From NCBI RefSeq assembly GCF_000024785.1, contig NC_013441.1, positions 3,534,001 to 3,598,000 of the forward strand: DNA of 64,000 nucleotides, in the 5' to 3' direction. Under the pieces are notes generated by a model. That model was not told where the DNA came from. It saw only the letters and a program-made list of their open reading frames with translations, and made no database searches. This DNA comes from Gordonia bronchialis DSM 43247. Its GTDB lineage: Bacteria > Actinomycetota > Actinomycetes > Mycobacteriales > Mycobacteriaceae. Position 1 is the first letter of the stretch; every line of letters begins with the position of its first letter. Of the stretch, positions 8,188 through 17,413 are shown in pieces. Both the position numbers and the translations under genes were made by a program.

Positions 8188-9966
8188 TCAGCCCTTGGGC
8201 ACTTTGGCCGCGGCCACGTCGTCGGCGTAGGAATCGTAGTAGTCGACGTAGCCCTTCGAATGTCCGCACAGCACCAGCAGTGGGTCGTCGCCGGTGTCGG
8301 AGTAGCCCTGTTCCCGCAGCTCCACCTTGCGGCTCTTGAACGTCGAGGTCTGCTCGAGCTCTTCGACGACCCGGATGAACAGCGGGACCGCGTAGTCCGG
8401 CAACACGTCGTAGAGGTGTTCGGCGAGCTCTTTACCGTCGAGATCGGCGCCGTCGCGCACGGTGACCGCGGCCATCCCCGCCTTGCCGTCGGTGCCGGGG
8501 ATCTCGACACCGAAGACCACCGACTGGCTGATGTCGGCGATGCCGTCGAGGCCCGCCTCCACCTCGGTGGTCGCGACGTTCTCCCCTTTCCAGCGGAACG
8601 TGTCGCCGAGCCGATCGACGAACGCGATGTGGGAGAAGCCCTGATCACGGACCAGGTCACCGGAGTTGAACCACTCGTCGCCGTCCTTGAAGGCGTCCCG
8701 GATGATCTTCTTCTCGGTCTCCTCCGGATCGGTGTAACCGTCCACCGGCACCCGGTCGTTGACCCCGGAGATGAGCAGGCCCGTGCCGCCCCGGCCGACC
8801 TTGGTGAGGCGGCCGTCGGCGTTGCGTTTGGGTTCGCCGTCCTCGTCGTATTCGACGATCGCGTACGGCAGCGGGCAGAAACCGGCGGTCCGGCTGGCAC
8901 TGAAGGCGTTGACGAACACCAGGTTGAGTTCACTGGCCCCGTAGAACTCGACGATGCGGTCGATGCCGAATCGTTCCTGGAATTCGTCCCAGATATCGGG
9001 CCGCATCCCGTTGCCCACGCACAGCCGCACCGAGTGTGTGCGGTCGGTGGGCTTCTCGGGCTGGGCCAGCAGGTAGCGGCACAGTTCGCCGATGTAGCAG
9101 AACGCGGTCGCCCGGTTGAGGATGACGTCGTCCCAGAACTTCGACGCCGAGAAGTGCTTGCCGATGGCGATGCAGGCACCGGCGGCCAGCACCGACGACA
9201 ACGACACCGACAGCGCATTGTTGTGATAGAGCGGCAGCGGGACGTACATGGTGTCGCTCTGCCGCAACCGGACGGCGAGGCCGCCGATCCCCGACAGGCT
9301 GGCCAGCCAGCGATTGTGGCTCATCACCGACGCCTTCGGCAGGCCGGTGGTGCCCGAGGTGAAGATGTAGAAGGCCTTGGTGGCCGCCGGTAGGGTCTCG
9401 GTGACCGCCGGATCGGTCTCCGGTTTGCCCTCGGCGGCGGCGTCGAACTCCGCGAAGTCGAAGACGTGCTCGGGCAGTGCCTCCGACGGGATCGACTCGA
9501 AGGCCTCCGCGCAGTCCGGGTCGTGGACGAGCACCCGGGCGCCGAGCAGCTTCATGCTGTGTTCGATGACGTTGCCGCGCTGGTTGTAGTTCAGCATTCC
9601 GGCGATCGCACCGAGTTTGACGGTGGCGAGCATCAGGAACAGGTCGGTCGGGCAGTTCTTGGACAGGATCGCGACCACGTCGCCCTTGCCGACCCCGTTG
9701 TCGGCGAGCACCGCCGCGTAGCGGTTGACCGTCCGGTTGGCCTCGCCGTAGGTGGTGGTCTTGCCCTCGAAACGCACGAACGGCCGGTCCGGATGCGACG
9801 CCGCGTGTTGCTGGAAGATCCGCCCGATGGTGCGCTTGGCGTCGGCCGGCCGCCGGATGAGTCCCGGCGCGTGGCGGATCATCTGATGGGCCTGCGGCGC
9901 CATCTTGACCACGCCTTTGACCAGGTCTGTGAGGCCGACGACCGCCTTGGTGTCGTGAGAGGGCAT
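8188..9966 (-). CDS. fadD6: Long-chain fatty-acyl-CoA synthetase FadD6
   Basis: Activates long-chain fatty acids to acyl-CoA through an acyl-adenylate. 592 residues, as in M. tuberculosis FadD6 (597). The AMP-binding P-loop is FTSGTTGLPKASVMSHNR at about residues 198-215; further motifs are FYGASELN, VPVDGYTDPEETEKKI, GDEWFNSGDL and DRLGDTFRWKGENVAT. No fatty-acid-transport membrane segment is obvious. It lies 38 bp upstream of folP2 on the same strand and 60 bp downstream of a LOG gene, so the minus-strand genes from 11.4 to 6.2 kb may form one long unit. A palindrome sits about 30 bp upstream of the start. Confidence 0.95.
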   Translation of the reverse strand: MPSHDTKAVVGLTDLVKGVVKMAPQAHQMIRHAPGLIRRPADAKRTIGRIFQQHAASHPDRPFVRFEGKTTTYGEANRTVNRYAAVLADNGVGKGDVVAILSKNCPTDLFLMLATVKLGAIAGMLNYNQRGNVIEHSMKLLGARVLVHDPDCAEAFESIPSEALPEHVFDFAEFDAAAEGKPETDPAVTETLPAATKAFYIFTSGTTGLPKASVMSHNRWLASLSGIGGLAVRLRQSDTMYVPLPLYHNNALSVSLSSVLAAGACIAIGKHFSASKFWDDVILNRATAFCYIGELCRYLLAQPEKPTDRTHSVRLCVGNGMRPDIWDEFQERFGIDRIVEFYGASELNLVFVNAFSASRTAGFCPLPYAIVEYDEDGEPKRNADGRLTKVGRGGTGLLISGVNDRVPVDGYTDPEETEKKIIRDAFKDGDEWFNSGDLVRDQGFSHIAFVDRLGDTFRWKGENVATTEVEAGLDGIADISQSVVFGVEIPGTDGKAGMAAVTVRDGADLDGKELAEHLYDVLPDYAVPLFIRVVEELEQTSTFKSRKVELREQGYSDTGDDPLLVLCGHSKGYVDYYDSYADDVAAAKVPKG

Positions 9967-9994
9967 TGCGAGTCTCGCTCTCCGAGGTTGGGTT

Positions 9995-10008
9995 ACAACG
10001 CGCGTTGT
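9995..10008. promoter_or_regulatory. 14-bp perfect palindrome upstream of fadD6
   Basis: ACAACGCGCGTTGT is perfectly self-complementary and lies 29 bp upstream of the fadD6 start, in the short spacer after the LOG gene. This is the usual place for a TetR- or FadR-type operator on a fatty-acid gene. The binding protein is unknown. Confidence 0.45.
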
Positions 10009-10026
10009 TCTCTGGTGACGCTCACC

Positions 10027-10590
10027 TTACCGGTCAGTAGCAAGCGGTCCGGACGGCGTGTCGGCGATGAGTTCGAGGGCGCCCGCCACCGATTCGGTGA
10101 TGAGCAATCTCGATAGCGCCCGTGCCCCCACGAAACCCTGCCCCTGCAAGTCTCGCAGCCACGTGAGCAGCGGCGCATAGAAATCGAAGGGATCGAGCAG
10201 GACCACCGGCTTGGCATGCATTCCGAGGTAACCGGCGGTCCAGGTCTCGAACAGTTCCTCGAGGGTGCCGATGCCGCCCGGCAGGGTGATGAAGGCGTCG
10301 GCGCGCTCGTCCATCAGTCGTTTGCGCTCGCGCATCGTCTCGGTGATGACGAGTTCGTCGGCATCGAGGTCGGCGACCTCACGGTCCATCAGGGCACGCG
10401 GGATGATCCCGACGGTCCTGCCCCCGGCGGCCCGTGCGGCCTCGGCCAGCGCCCCCATCATCGAGATGTTGCCGCCGCCGGACACCGTGACATGTCCGGC
10501 ACGCGCGAGTGCGGTCCCGACGTCGGCGGCCAGTGCCAAAAAACGCCCGTCCACCGGGCCCGACGCGCAGTAGACACAGACCGCACTCAC
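10027..10590 (-). CDS. LOG-family nucleoside monophosphate phosphoribohydrolase (Rv1205-like)
   Basis: Predicted to release the base from cytokinin-type or other nucleoside 5'-monophosphates. 187 residues. The family signature is complete: SGGGNISMMGALA for nucleotide binding and PGGIGTLEELFE for catalysis, with the upstream MRERKRLM arginine segment. In mycobacteria Rv1205 is the cytokinin-producing LOG enzyme. The GTG start overlaps the stop of the next LOG paralogue (GTGA at 10587-10590), which fixes the start. It sits just upstream of fadD6, as in M. tuberculosis. Confidence 0.92.
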   Translation of the reverse strand: MSAVCVYCASGPVDGRFLALAADVGTALARAGHVTVSGGGNISMMGALAEAARAAGGRTVGIIPRALMDREVADLDADELVITETMRERKRLMDERADAFITLPGGIGTLEELFETWTAGYLGMHAKPVVLLDPFDFYAPLLTWLRDLQGQGFVGARALSRLLITESVAGALELIADTPSGPLATDR

Positions 10591-11399
10591 GGTTTGACCG
10601 TCCCACTGCTGTCGCGTCCCTCGCGGGTGGCGTCGATGACCTCGACCACCTCGGCCGGGTCGTCGACGATGCTCAGCAGGTCGAGATCCTCGGGCGAGAT
10701 CATCCGCTTGGTCAGCAGGACCTCGCGCATCCAGTCGACGAGCGGCCCCCAGTGGTCGCGCCCGACGAGCACGATGGGGAAACGCACGACCTTTTTCGTC
10801 TGGACGAGGGTGAGCGCCTCGAACATCTCGTCCAGGGTGCCGAGTCCGCCCGGCAGACAGACGAAGGCCTGCGCGTACTTGACGAACATCGTCTTGCGTA
10901 CGAAGAAGTAGCGGAAGTTCATCCCGAGATCGACCCATGGATTCAGATGCTGTTCGAACGGCAGCTCGATGTTGAGGCCGATCGACTGCGCACCCGCGCG
11001 CCGCGCGCCCTCGTTGGCGGCCTGCATCGCGCCGGGGCCGCCGCCGGTGATCACGGCATAACCGGCCTCCCCCAGAGCCCGCCCCACCTCGACGCCGAGC
11101 CGGTACTCGTCGGAGTCGGGCGCGGTGCGGGCCGAGCCGAAGACCGTGACCGCCTCGGCGACGTCGCTCAGCGCGTCGAAGCCGGCAACGAACTCGGACT
11201 GGATGCGCAGGACCCGCCACGAGTCCCGCATCGTGCGTTCGGCCCGCAGCGTCGAATCGCGGGGATCCACCCATTCCAGCAGCCGCCGGTCGGTGGTCTT
11301 GCCGCGCTGACCGCGCCGGACCCGGATCGGCCCGACGTAGCAGGTCTCATCGTCTTCGGGGAGTTCGGTCTCGGGCTGTTCGGGATCAGTGAGGGACAT
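10587..11399 (-). CDS. Second LOG / TIGR00730-family Rossmann protein
   Basis: 270-residue paralogue of the downstream LOG gene. The Rossmann-type core starts near residue 80 (VTVFGSARTAPDS), followed by ITGGGPGAMQAANEGA and the catalytic PGGLGTLDEMFE. The N-terminal ~75 residues contain CYVGPIRVRRGQRGKTTDRRLLEW, a segment typical of the longer actinobacterial subgroup. Start taken at the ATG at 11399 because TAACGT lies exactly 7 nt upstream (leaderless pattern) and there is no ribosome site; a GTG at 11420 is the alternative. Substrate may differ from the short LOG protein. Translationally coupled to it by a 4-bp overlap. Confidence 0.87.
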   Translation of the reverse strand: MSLTDPEQPETELPEDDETCYVGPIRVRRGQRGKTTDRRLLEWVDPRDSTLRAERTMRDSWRVLRIQSEFVAGFDALSDVAEAVTVFGSARTAPDSDEYRLGVEVGRALGEAGYAVITGGGPGAMQAANEGARRAGAQSIGLNIELPFEQHLNPWVDLGMNFRYFFVRKTMFVKYAQAFVCLPGGLGTLDEMFEALTLVQTKKVVRFPIVLVGRDHWGPLVDWMREVLLTKRMISPEDLDLLSIVDDPAEVVEVIDATREGRDSSGTVKP

Positions 11400-11484
11400 G
11401 GCGCACACGTTATCGCCCACCCATCCGCCGGGCGTCGCGATCCATCGACCGTGCTGCCGGACGCGTTCACCGACGGATTGCGGC

Positions 11485-12579
11485 TCAGCTCAGATAGTCG
11501 CGCAGGATGCTGGTCACGTCGCGGATCTGGTCGACGGGCACCCGCTCGTCGACGCGATGGGCCAGGTTGGGATCGCCGGGCCCGAGGTTGACCGCCGGGA
11601 TGCCCCGCGCGGAGAACCGTGCGACGTCGGTCCAGCCGTACTTGGCACGGAATCGACCGTCGGCCGCCGCCACCAGCGCCGCCGCGGCCGGATGGCCGAG
11701 CCCGGGCAGAGCGCCGGCCGCCGAGTCGGTGACCTCGAGCGTCACCCCGTCCGAGAGCTGCTCGGCGAAGACCTCCCGCACATGGGCCACCGCCTGCTCC
11801 TCGGAACGATCGGGCGCGAACCGGAAGTTGACGTCGACGTGGGCGGCGTCGGGGATCACGTTGCCGGCCACCCCGCCGCCGAGGCCGACGGCCGAGAGTC
11901 CCTCGCGGTATTCACATCCGTCGATGTCGACCCGACGCGGGGTGTAGGCGGCCAGCGTGGTGAGAACGGCACCGAGTTTGTGGATCGCGTTGTCGCCCAT
12001 CCACGATCGTGCCGAATGGGCCCGCGTACCCGCGGTCGACAACCGGACCCGCAGCGTCCCCTGACAGCCCGCCTCGATCTGGCCGGCCGTCGGCTCGCCG
12101 AGGATTGCCACGTCGCCGACGAGCCAGTCCGGCAACTCGCGTTCGATGAACCCGAGCCCGTTGTACTGCGCGGCGATCTCCTCGCAGTCGTAGAAGATCA
12201 GTGTGAGGTCCGGCCCCGGGTCGGTGAGCGTCGCGGCCAGGTGCAGGAAAACGGCATCACCGGACTTCATGTCGACGGTGCCGCATCCGTGCAGGACGTC
12301 ACCTTCGGCGTCGTCGGATGTGCGACGGTGCGGGAGGTTACCCGCCACCGGCACGGTGTCGAGATGCCCGGCCAGGATCACCCGGCGGTCCCGGCCCCGA
12401 TCGGTGCGCGCCAGCACCTGGTTGCCGTGCCGGATCACCTCGAAGCCGGATGTCTGTGCCCGCAAAGCGGATTCGACGGCGTCGGCGATCGGTCCCTCGT
12501 TGCGCGATTCGCTCTCGATGTCGACGAGCGCCGCGGTCAGATCAACGGGATCGGCGGTGAGGTCGAGGACTGCTGCCAT
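11485..12579 (-). CDS. dapE: Succinyl-diaminopimelate desuccinylase DapE
   Basis: Zinc hydrolase of the M20 family that removes succinate from N-succinyl-LL-diaminopimelate in lysine and meso-DAP synthesis. 364 residues from [11 protein letters not shown]; the frame extends 12 residues further but the mycobacterial protein starts at this position and TACGGT lies 6 nt upstream. Metal-binding landmarks: [38 protein letters not shown] and, near the end, [12 protein letters not shown]. It is close to dapD and dapC, so three succinylase-branch dap genes lie within 5 kb. Orthologue of Rv1202. Confidence 0.95.
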   Translation of the reverse strand: MAAVLDLTADPVDLTAALVDIESESRNEGPIADAVESALRAQTSGFEVIRHGNQVLARTDRGRDRRVILAGHLDTVPVAGNLPHRRTSDDAEGDVLHGCGTVDMKSGDAVFLHLAATLTDPGPDLTLIFYDCEEIAAQYNGLGFIERELPDWLVGDVAILGEPTAGQIEAGCQGTLRVRLSTAGTRAHSARSWMGDNAIHKLGAVLTTLAAYTPRRVDIDGCEYREGLSAVGLGGGVAGNVIPDAAHVDVNFRFAPDRSEEQAVAHVREVFAEQLSDGVTLEVTDSAAGALPGLGHPAAAALVAAADGRFRAKYGWTDVARFSARGIPAVNLGPGDPNLAHRVDERVPVDQIRDVTSILRDYLS

Positions 12580-12636
12580 ACGTTCACCGTAGCCGCCGGT
12601 CGTCACCGTGATCACCGTGGTCGGCCGGCACCCGTC

Positions 12637-13212
12637 TCACGCGGTGGGGGTCAGCGTGGCCGCGCCGAAGGACACGCTGAACCGCACACACCACAGGAAC
12701 ACCGCCGGATATCGTGCGAGGTCGACGTGTGCCGGGATCTCGTAGACCTGATTCCCCTTGTTGCCCTTGATGGGTCCGAGGTCGACGTTGTCGGCATTCG
12801 CAGCTGTTCGCCAGCCACCGACTCCCTCCTTGACCTCTCCGTCCGACAACCAGACGTGCACGTCGGGACCAGTCGTCGTATCGAGCTCCCGGATCGCCAG
12901 AATCCTTGTGCCATCCGGCTTCTCGATCACCGAGACCTCACCGGAGGTGGAGTGCTCGTGACTGATCAGCGACCCCGATGACAGCTGGACCGGGCCCGCC
13001 GGTGGAGTCTGACCCGGCGTCACGGGTGCGGTGGCGGCCACCGGGATCTCGTCGTCGACCTCGTTGTCGACGAAGATGAGCCACGGCTGGAAGAGAACCG
13101 CGCCCACCGCGAGCGCGATGACGAGCGCGGCGCCGAGTCCGCCGACGATCCACGGCCAGCGTCGTCGTCGGCGCGGCGTGGCCTGGTGCGTGGATTGAGA
13201 CGAATCGGACAT
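12637..13212 (-). CDS. Membrane-anchored DM13-domain protein
   Basis: 191 residues. A basic N-terminus (RRRRR) and a single transmembrane helix (residues ~20-42) anchor the protein with the rest outside. Residues ~75-190 form a DM13 domain: SGSLISHEHSTSGEVSVIE, GPDVHVWLSDG and the cysteine-containing LWCVRFSVSFGAATL end. DM13 domains are proposed to take part in extracellular redox or electron transfer; no function is proven here. TAATCT lies 6 nt before the ATG, predicting a leaderless mRNA. It is 57 bp upstream of dapE on the same strand, but unrelated in function. Confidence 0.83.
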   Translation of the reverse strand: MSDSSQSTHQATPRRRRRWPWIVGGLGAALVIALAVGAVLFQPWLIFVDNEVDDEIPVAATAPVTPGQTPPAGPVQLSSGSLISHEHSTSGEVSVIEKPDGTRILAIRELDTTTGPDVHVWLSDGEVKEGVGGWRTAANADNVDLGPIKGNKGNQVYEIPAHVDLARYPAVFLWCVRFSVSFGAATLTPTA

Positions 13213-13342
13213 ACGCCGAGATTAGGGTCCACCGGCCGCACTGACCAGCCGATTGGCCCGAACGCATGACATGACGACCGCAGGCAGATCTGTCCGAAAC
13301 GTTCATGCGGCGGCACCGAACGGCCGACTAACGTCAGCGCCC

Positions 13343-13756
13343 ATGAACACCACGCCGCAGCCTCGCCTCAATGCCCTGTCCATCGTCGTCGCCGACATGG
13401 GTGCCGCCCTCGACTTCTACCGGCGCTGCGGACTCACCTTCGCCGACGACGCCGACGCCGCACCCCACGCCGAGACCGTCGTCGCCGGCGACTTCCGCAT
13501 CATGTTCGACACCGTCGCGAGTATCGAAGCGTTCATGCCCGGGTCGACGCCCCCGAAGGGTGGGCACTCGACGATGGCGCTCGCCTTCGAATGCGCCACG
13601 CCGGCAGCCGTCGACGACGTGCACAACGCCCTCGTCGACGCCGGACACCCGTCGAGTCTCGCGCCCTTCGACGCGGTCTGGGGTCAGCGCTATGCCGCGG
13701 TCACCGATCCCGACGGTCACGTCGTCGACTTCTACTGCTCTCTCACCGATTCATGA
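13343..13756 (+). CDS. VOC-family (glyoxalase/bleomycin-resistance fold) protein
   Basis: 137 residues with the two beta-alpha-beta-beta-beta modules of the vicinal-oxygen-chelate fold: NALSIVVADMGAALDFYRRCGLTF at the N-terminus and AVTDPDGHVVDFYC at the C-terminus. The start ATG is 8 nt after TAACGT. Enzymatic role is unknown; members range from dioxygenases to antibiotic-binding proteins. Its 3' end overlaps that of the AraC gene on the other strand by 14 bp. Confidence 0.85.
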   Translation: MNTTPQPRLNALSIVVADMGAALDFYRRCGLTFADDADAAPHAETVVAGDFRIMFDTVASIEAFMPGSTPPKGGHSTMALAFECATPAAVDDVHNALVDAGHPSSLAPFDAVWGQRYAAVTDPDGHVVDFYCSLTDS

Positions 13757-14462
13757 ATTCCGTTGGTGCACAGCCGGTCAGATCCCGAAACTCTCGGTAC
13801 ATGTGGGCGTAGTCGGCGTAACCGCACGTCGCCGCGATCGCACTCAATCCGCCCTCGTCGCGTTCCTGCGGAGAACGATCGATGCGGTCGAGGGCCGCGC
13901 GCATCCGCAGAATCCGGGCAAGCGTCTTGGGCCCGTACCCGAAGTACTCGTGCGCCCGCCGATGCAGCGTTCGCTCCGACATCGCGACCTGCCGCGCGAC
14001 CGCGGTCACCGACGCTCCCTCGCGCAACGACTCGACGACCCCACCGACCCAGGCGGGGGTGGACTCGCGTTGCCGTCGGCGACACCAGGCCAGGAGTTCG
14101 GTCCCGGGTGCAGTCGACTCGTGCAGTGAGTCGGTGAGCCGCCGCACGTCGCCGGCCGGCCAGACCTCGGCAACCGGGATCCGCAGGTCGCGGCACTCCG
14201 CAGCGCGGACACCGAGGATCGTGGGCCCCTGCCCCGGATCGAACCGGACCGCCGTCATCGTCGAGACGGTCTCGACGTGTGTCGTGTTGGGTGCGACGTC
14301 GGGACCGGCGATGATCAGATCGTGGCCGGTCCAGATCAGATCCATGCACCCATCGGGCAGCACGCTGGTCACGCCGGCCGGCCGCGATGCCGTCCATGCC
14401 ACACCGGGCAGTCCGGCGCAGCGGCGTTCCCGGTAGGGGACCCCGGGTTGCGCTGCCGTCAC
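13743..14462 (-). CDS. AraC-family transcriptional regulator
   Basis: 239 residues. N-terminal sensor half of the DUF6597 type ([24 protein letters not shown]) and C-terminal double helix-turn-helix: [41 protein letters not shown] followed by [31 protein letters not shown]. The target is unknown; it could control the overlapping VOC gene or itself. It is divergent from dapD with only ~36 bp between the two start codons, so the promoters overlap. GTG start. Confidence 0.9.
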   Translation of the reverse strand: MTAAQPGVPYRERRCAGLPGVAWTASRPAGVTSVLPDGCMDLIWTGHDLIIAGPDVAPNTTHVETVSTMTAVRFDPGQGPTILGVRAAECRDLRIPVAEVWPAGDVRRLTDSLHESTAPGTELLAWCRRRQRESTPAWVGGVVESLREGASVTAVARQVAMSERTLHRRAHEYFGYGPKTLARILRMRAALDRIDRSPQERDEGGLSAIAATCGYADYAHMYREFRDLTGCAPTEFMNR

Positions 14463-14484
14463 CGGTCCCAGTATTCCCCACCGG

Positions 14485-14490
14485 TAGACT
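14485..14490 (+). promoter_or_regulatory. -10 element of a leaderless dapD promoter
   Basis: TAGACT lies 8 nt before the dapD GTG and there is no ribosome-binding site. It defines the short start, which matches the length of mycobacterial DapD. Confidence 0.5.
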
Positions 14491-14498
14491 CACCACCC

Positions 14499-15467
14499 GT
14501 GACTACAACAGGCGCCATCGCAACCGGTATCGCGACCGTGACCAACGGCGGCTCCGCCGACACCGGAGTCGTCCTCGACACCTGGTTCCCGGCACCGGAA
14601 CTCGACACCGTCGCATCGGCGGAAACCGTTGTCCTCGACGAGGATTCGACTCCGGCACATCTGCGTGACCTGGTCGGAGTCGACGAGGCCCGCGGCGTGC
14701 GGACCGTCGCGGTTCGCACCACCATCAGCGACCTGTCCGCCGCCCCGCTCGACGCCTACGACGTCTACCTCCGCCTGCATCTGCTCTCCCATCGGCTGGT
14801 GAAGCCGCACGGCGTCAGCCTCGAAGGCCAGTTCGGTCTGCTGGCGAATGTGGTGTGGACCAATCACGGCCCGTGCGCGGTGGACGGTTTCGAGTCGGTG
14901 CGGGCCAAGCTGCGCGCCCGCGGGGCGGTCACCGTGTACTCGGTCGACAAGTTCCCGCGCATGGTCGACTACGTGCTGCCCGGTGGGGTGCGGATCGGCG
15001 ACGCCGACCGTGTCCGCCTCGGCGCCCACCTCGCCGCCGGCACCACGGTGATGCACGAGGGATTCGTCAACTTCAACGCCGGCACGCTCGGGTCGTCGAT
15101 GGTCGAGGGCCGCATCTCGGCGGGCGTCGTCGTCGGGGACGGCTCGGACGTCGGTGGCGGCGCGTCGACGATGGGCACCCTCTCCGGCGGCGGCAAGGAG
15201 ATCATCGCACTCGGCAAGCGGTGTCTGCTCGGCGCCAACTCGGGCTGCGGCATCCCCCTCGGCGACGACTGCGTCATAGAGGCAGGCCTCTACCTGACCG
15301 CGGGCACCAAGGTCACCGGTCCCGACGGCACGGCGATCAAGGCCCGCGAACTCGCCGGCCAGTCCAATCTGCTGTTCCGCCGCAACAGTCTCACCGGCGC
15401 GGTCGAGGTGGTGCCGTGGAAGGGCGACGGCATCGCGTTGAACGAGATGCTGCACAAGCACAACTGA
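14499..15467 (+). CDS. dapD: Tetrahydrodipicolinate N-succinyltransferase DapD
   Basis: Transfers succinyl from succinyl-CoA to tetrahydrodipicolinate in lysine/DAP synthesis. 322 residues, the actinobacterial type-2 DapD. Recognisable blocks: [30 protein letters not shown], the left-handed beta-helix [41 protein letters not shown] and [16 protein letters not shown]. The frame is open for another 74 codons upstream, but homology starts at the GTG at 14499. It is divergent from the AraC gene and convergent with dapC, with a palindromic repeat between the 3' ends. Confidence 0.96.
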   Translation: MTTTGAIATGIATVTNGGSADTGVVLDTWFPAPELDTVASAETVVLDEDSTPAHLRDLVGVDEARGVRTVAVRTTISDLSAAPLDAYDVYLRLHLLSHRLVKPHGVSLEGQFGLLANVVWTNHGPCAVDGFESVRAKLRARGAVTVYSVDKFPRMVDYVLPGGVRIGDADRVRLGAHLAAGTTVMHEGFVNFNAGTLGSSMVEGRISAGVVVGDGSDVGGGASTMGTLSGGGKEIIALGKRCLLGANSGCGIPLGDDCVIEAGLYLTAGTKVTGPDGTAIKARELAGQSNLLFRRNSLTGAVEVVPWKGDGIALNEMLHKHN

Positions 15468-15475
15468 TCTCGTCG

Positions 15476-15512
15476 GTTGCCCGTTGCCTCGCTTGCCGGG
15501 TCAGCGGGCACC
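15476..15512. repeat. Palindromic intergenic repeat, copy 1 (dapD/dapC convergent terminator)
   Basis: A 37-nt imperfect palindrome between the convergent dapD and dapC ends. It is 30/37 identical to the element at 54251-54287, which also separates two convergent genes. An outer 8-bp pair, CGGTTGCC at 15474 and GGCAACCG near 15522, adds a second possible stem. A bidirectional terminator is the simplest role. Confidence 0.6.
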
Positions 15513-15547
15513 TGGTTCGACGGCAACCGCGTTCTCCCGCCGGCCGC

Positions 15548-16678
15548 TCAGGCCGACAGGCGGTCTCGCGCCGCGGCGATCCGTTCGTCGGTCGCGGTGA
15601 GCGCCATCCGGACGTGCCGCACCCCGGCCGGCCCGTAGAAGTCGCCGGGTGCGGCCAGGATGCCGCGTTCGGCGAGCCAGGCCACGGTGTCCCGGCAGGG
15701 TTCGTCGCGGGTTGCCCACAGATAGAGCCCCGCTTCGGAATCGTCGACGCGGAATCCGGCAGCCGTGACAGCGCCCAGCAGGATCTCCCGCCGAGCGCGG
15801 TACCGCTCACGTTGCTCGTCGACATGCGCATCGTCGTCGAGTGCGGCGGTCATCGCGGTCTGCACCGGGAACGGGACCATCAGCCCGGCGTGTTTGCGCA
15901 CCGCCAGCAGTTCACCGATGAGCTCGGGGTCGCCGGCCAGGAAACCAGCGCGGTAGGACGCGAGGTTGGAGATCTTCGACAACGAGTGCACGGCCAGCAG
16001 GCCCGTGTGGTCCCCATCGCACACTCGCGGATCGAGGATGGAGAGCGCCTCGTCGTCCCAGCACAGACCCAGGTAGCACTCATCGGATACCAGCACGGTG
16101 CCGCGTTCGCGCGCCCAGCCGACGACCTTGCGCAGATGGTCGACGCCTAGCACCTTGCCCGTCGGATTCGACGGCGAATTGATGAACATCAGCGCCGGCG
16201 CCGACGGTCCGAGTTGCAGAGTCGAATCGGCACGCACCGCGTTCGCACCGGCCAGCAACGCGCTGACCTCGTACGTCGGATAGGCGACTTCGGGGATCAC
16301 GACGGTGTCCCCGGCCCCGATCCCCAGCAGCGACGTCAGCCCGGCGATGGCCTCCTTGGTGCCGATCACCGGGAGGATGCCGGACTCATCGAGACCCGTC
16401 ACACCATGCCGACGCGCCAGCGACGACGCCGCGGCCCGCCGCAGTTCGACGGTGCCGATCGTCGTCGGATAGCCGGGAAACCCCGAACCGGCTGCCAGTG
16501 CGTCCCGGATCAGCGCGGGCACCGGATCCACCGGCGTCCCGACCGAGAGGTCGACGATGCCGCCGGGATGGGCGGCTGCCGCGGCCTTGGCCCCGGCGAG
16601 CGTGTCCCAGGGGAAATCGGGCAGGGATGCACTGACTCGACCCCTGAACCCGGCCTTCACGTCGGCCCCGGCCTTCAC
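15548..16678 (-). CDS. dapC: N-succinyldiaminopimelate aminotransferase DapC
   Basis: PLP-dependent aminotransferase (fold type I) that makes N-succinyl-LL-DAP. 376 residues. Key segments: FPWDTLAGAKAAAAAHPGGIVDLSVGTP, NSPSNPTGKVLGVDHL, VLVSDECYLGLCW, the PLP-lysine motif VHSLSKISNLASYRAGFL and LYLWATRDEPCRD. Start is a GTG 7 bp after the fdxC stop; a second in-frame GTG six codons on follows an in-frame repeat of KAG, so the first residues are uncertain. The fdxC-dapC order is the same as Rv1177-Rv1178. Confidence 0.94.
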   Translation of the reverse strand: MKAGADVKAGFRGRVSASLPDFPWDTLAGAKAAAAAHPGGIVDLSVGTPVDPVPALIRDALAAGSGFPGYPTTIGTVELRRAAASSLARRHGVTGLDESGILPVIGTKEAIAGLTSLLGIGAGDTVVIPEVAYPTYEVSALLAGANAVRADSTLQLGPSAPALMFINSPSNPTGKVLGVDHLRKVVGWARERGTVLVSDECYLGLCWDDEALSILDPRVCDGDHTGLLAVHSLSKISNLASYRAGFLAGDPELIGELLAVRKHAGLMVPFPVQTAMTAALDDDAHVDEQRERYRARREILLGAVTAAGFRVDDSEAGLYLWATRDEPCRDTVAWLAERGILAAPGDFYGPAGVRHVRMALTATDERIAAARDRLSA

Positions 16679-16685
16679 TGGAGTG

Positions 16686-17012
16686 TCAGTCCTCTTCGTT
16701 CATCGGCGGCAGACCCTTGATGAACGGGGCGTCGTAGTCGACCTTGCCGACCTTGCTCGCACCGCCGGGCGAACCGAGTTCGTCGAAGAAGTCGGCATTC
16801 GCGCTGACGTACGGTTCCCACTCGTCGGGGACATCATCCTCATAGAAGATCGCCTCGACCGGACACACCGGTTCACAGGCACCACAGTCGACACATTCGT
16901 CGGGCTGGATGTAGAGGGCGCGCCCGCCCTCGTAGATGCAGTCGACCGGGCACTCCTCGACACAAGCCTTGTCCATGACATCGACACAAGGCTCGGCGAT
17001 GATGTACGTCAC
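16686..17012 (-). CDS. fdxC: 7Fe ferredoxin FdxC
   Basis: 108-residue electron carrier with one [3Fe-4S] and one [4Fe-4S] cluster. Cysteines: CVDVMDKACVEECPVDC in the first cluster region and CVDCGACEPVCP in the second, followed by a long acidic C-terminal tail typical of mycobacterial FdxC. GTG start with a strong Shine-Dalgarno (GAAGGAGAG) about 7 nt before it; the frame extends upstream without homology. Likely partner for P450s or other low-potential enzymes. The next gene, dapC, is 7 bp downstream. Confidence 0.94.
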   Translation of the reverse strand: MTYIIAEPCVDVMDKACVEECPVDCIYEGGRALYIQPDECVDCGACEPVCPVEAIFYEDDVPDEWEPYVSANADFFDELGSPGGASKVGKVDYDAPFIKGLPPMNEED

Positions 17013-17353
17013 CACACTCTCCTTCGCTGGAAGACTCCGTGGGAGGCCGACGCGCTCTTCACCGCGACGACGCTCCGCTCGCGACACAAGGGCTGATTGC
17101 GCCGCAGTACGGACAGCCATCGACGTCGCCCGAGCCGAACGGGCCCTTCTGAGCGATGTGCATGGTGTCCGCCACCCCACAGTATCCGCCCAGGGGCTGC
17201 TCTCCGAAAAATCGGCCCGTCGCGACCAGGGCGAATGCAGCGCCTTCGTAACGTGGATCACACGGCACGCCCGAGCTGCCGGCGTCGGCGCTCTTTGCGA
17301 TCAGCGTGCCGACAACCCTGGCCCAGCGCGACAGGGGGGTTCATCGTCGAGGC
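17013..17353. other. Spacer between fdxC and the cysteine leader ORF
   Basis: About 340 bp separating the divergent fdxC and cysteine-dioxygenase units. It must hold both promoters. The only possible extra gene is a minus-strand frame of 69 codons (17059-17268) ending CPYCGAISPCVASGASSR, with five cysteines, but its third-position GC is clearly lower than that of neighbouring genes, so it is not called as real. Confidence 0.5.
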
Positions 17354-17413
17354 ATGACCGCACACGCCGACCTGGGAATCGCGACGGCGACGGGCTCGCA
17401 CTGTTGTCGGTGA
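17354..17413 (+). CDS. 19-codon cysteine leader peptide (putative attenuator uORF)
   Basis: Reads MTAHADLGIATATGSHCCR and ends in two adjacent Cys codons (TGT TGT), one Arg codon and the stop. It lies 47 bp upstream of the cysteine dioxygenase gene. No proper ribosome site is present and the ATG follows a weak -10-like CATCGT by 6 nt, so it may be leaderless. In mycobacteria, leaderless polycysteine short ORFs upstream of cysteine-metabolism operons act as cysteine-responsive attenuators; position, Cys pair and hairpin here fit that model. Regulation is inferred; the ORF is read directly. Confidence 0.65.
   Translation: MTAHADLGIATATGSHCCR

Noticed and set aside
17059..17268. Minus-strand 69-codon frame with five cysteines upstream of fdxC
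   Set aside because: Third-position GC is lower than in real neighbours, no ribosome site or homology; kept only as a note.
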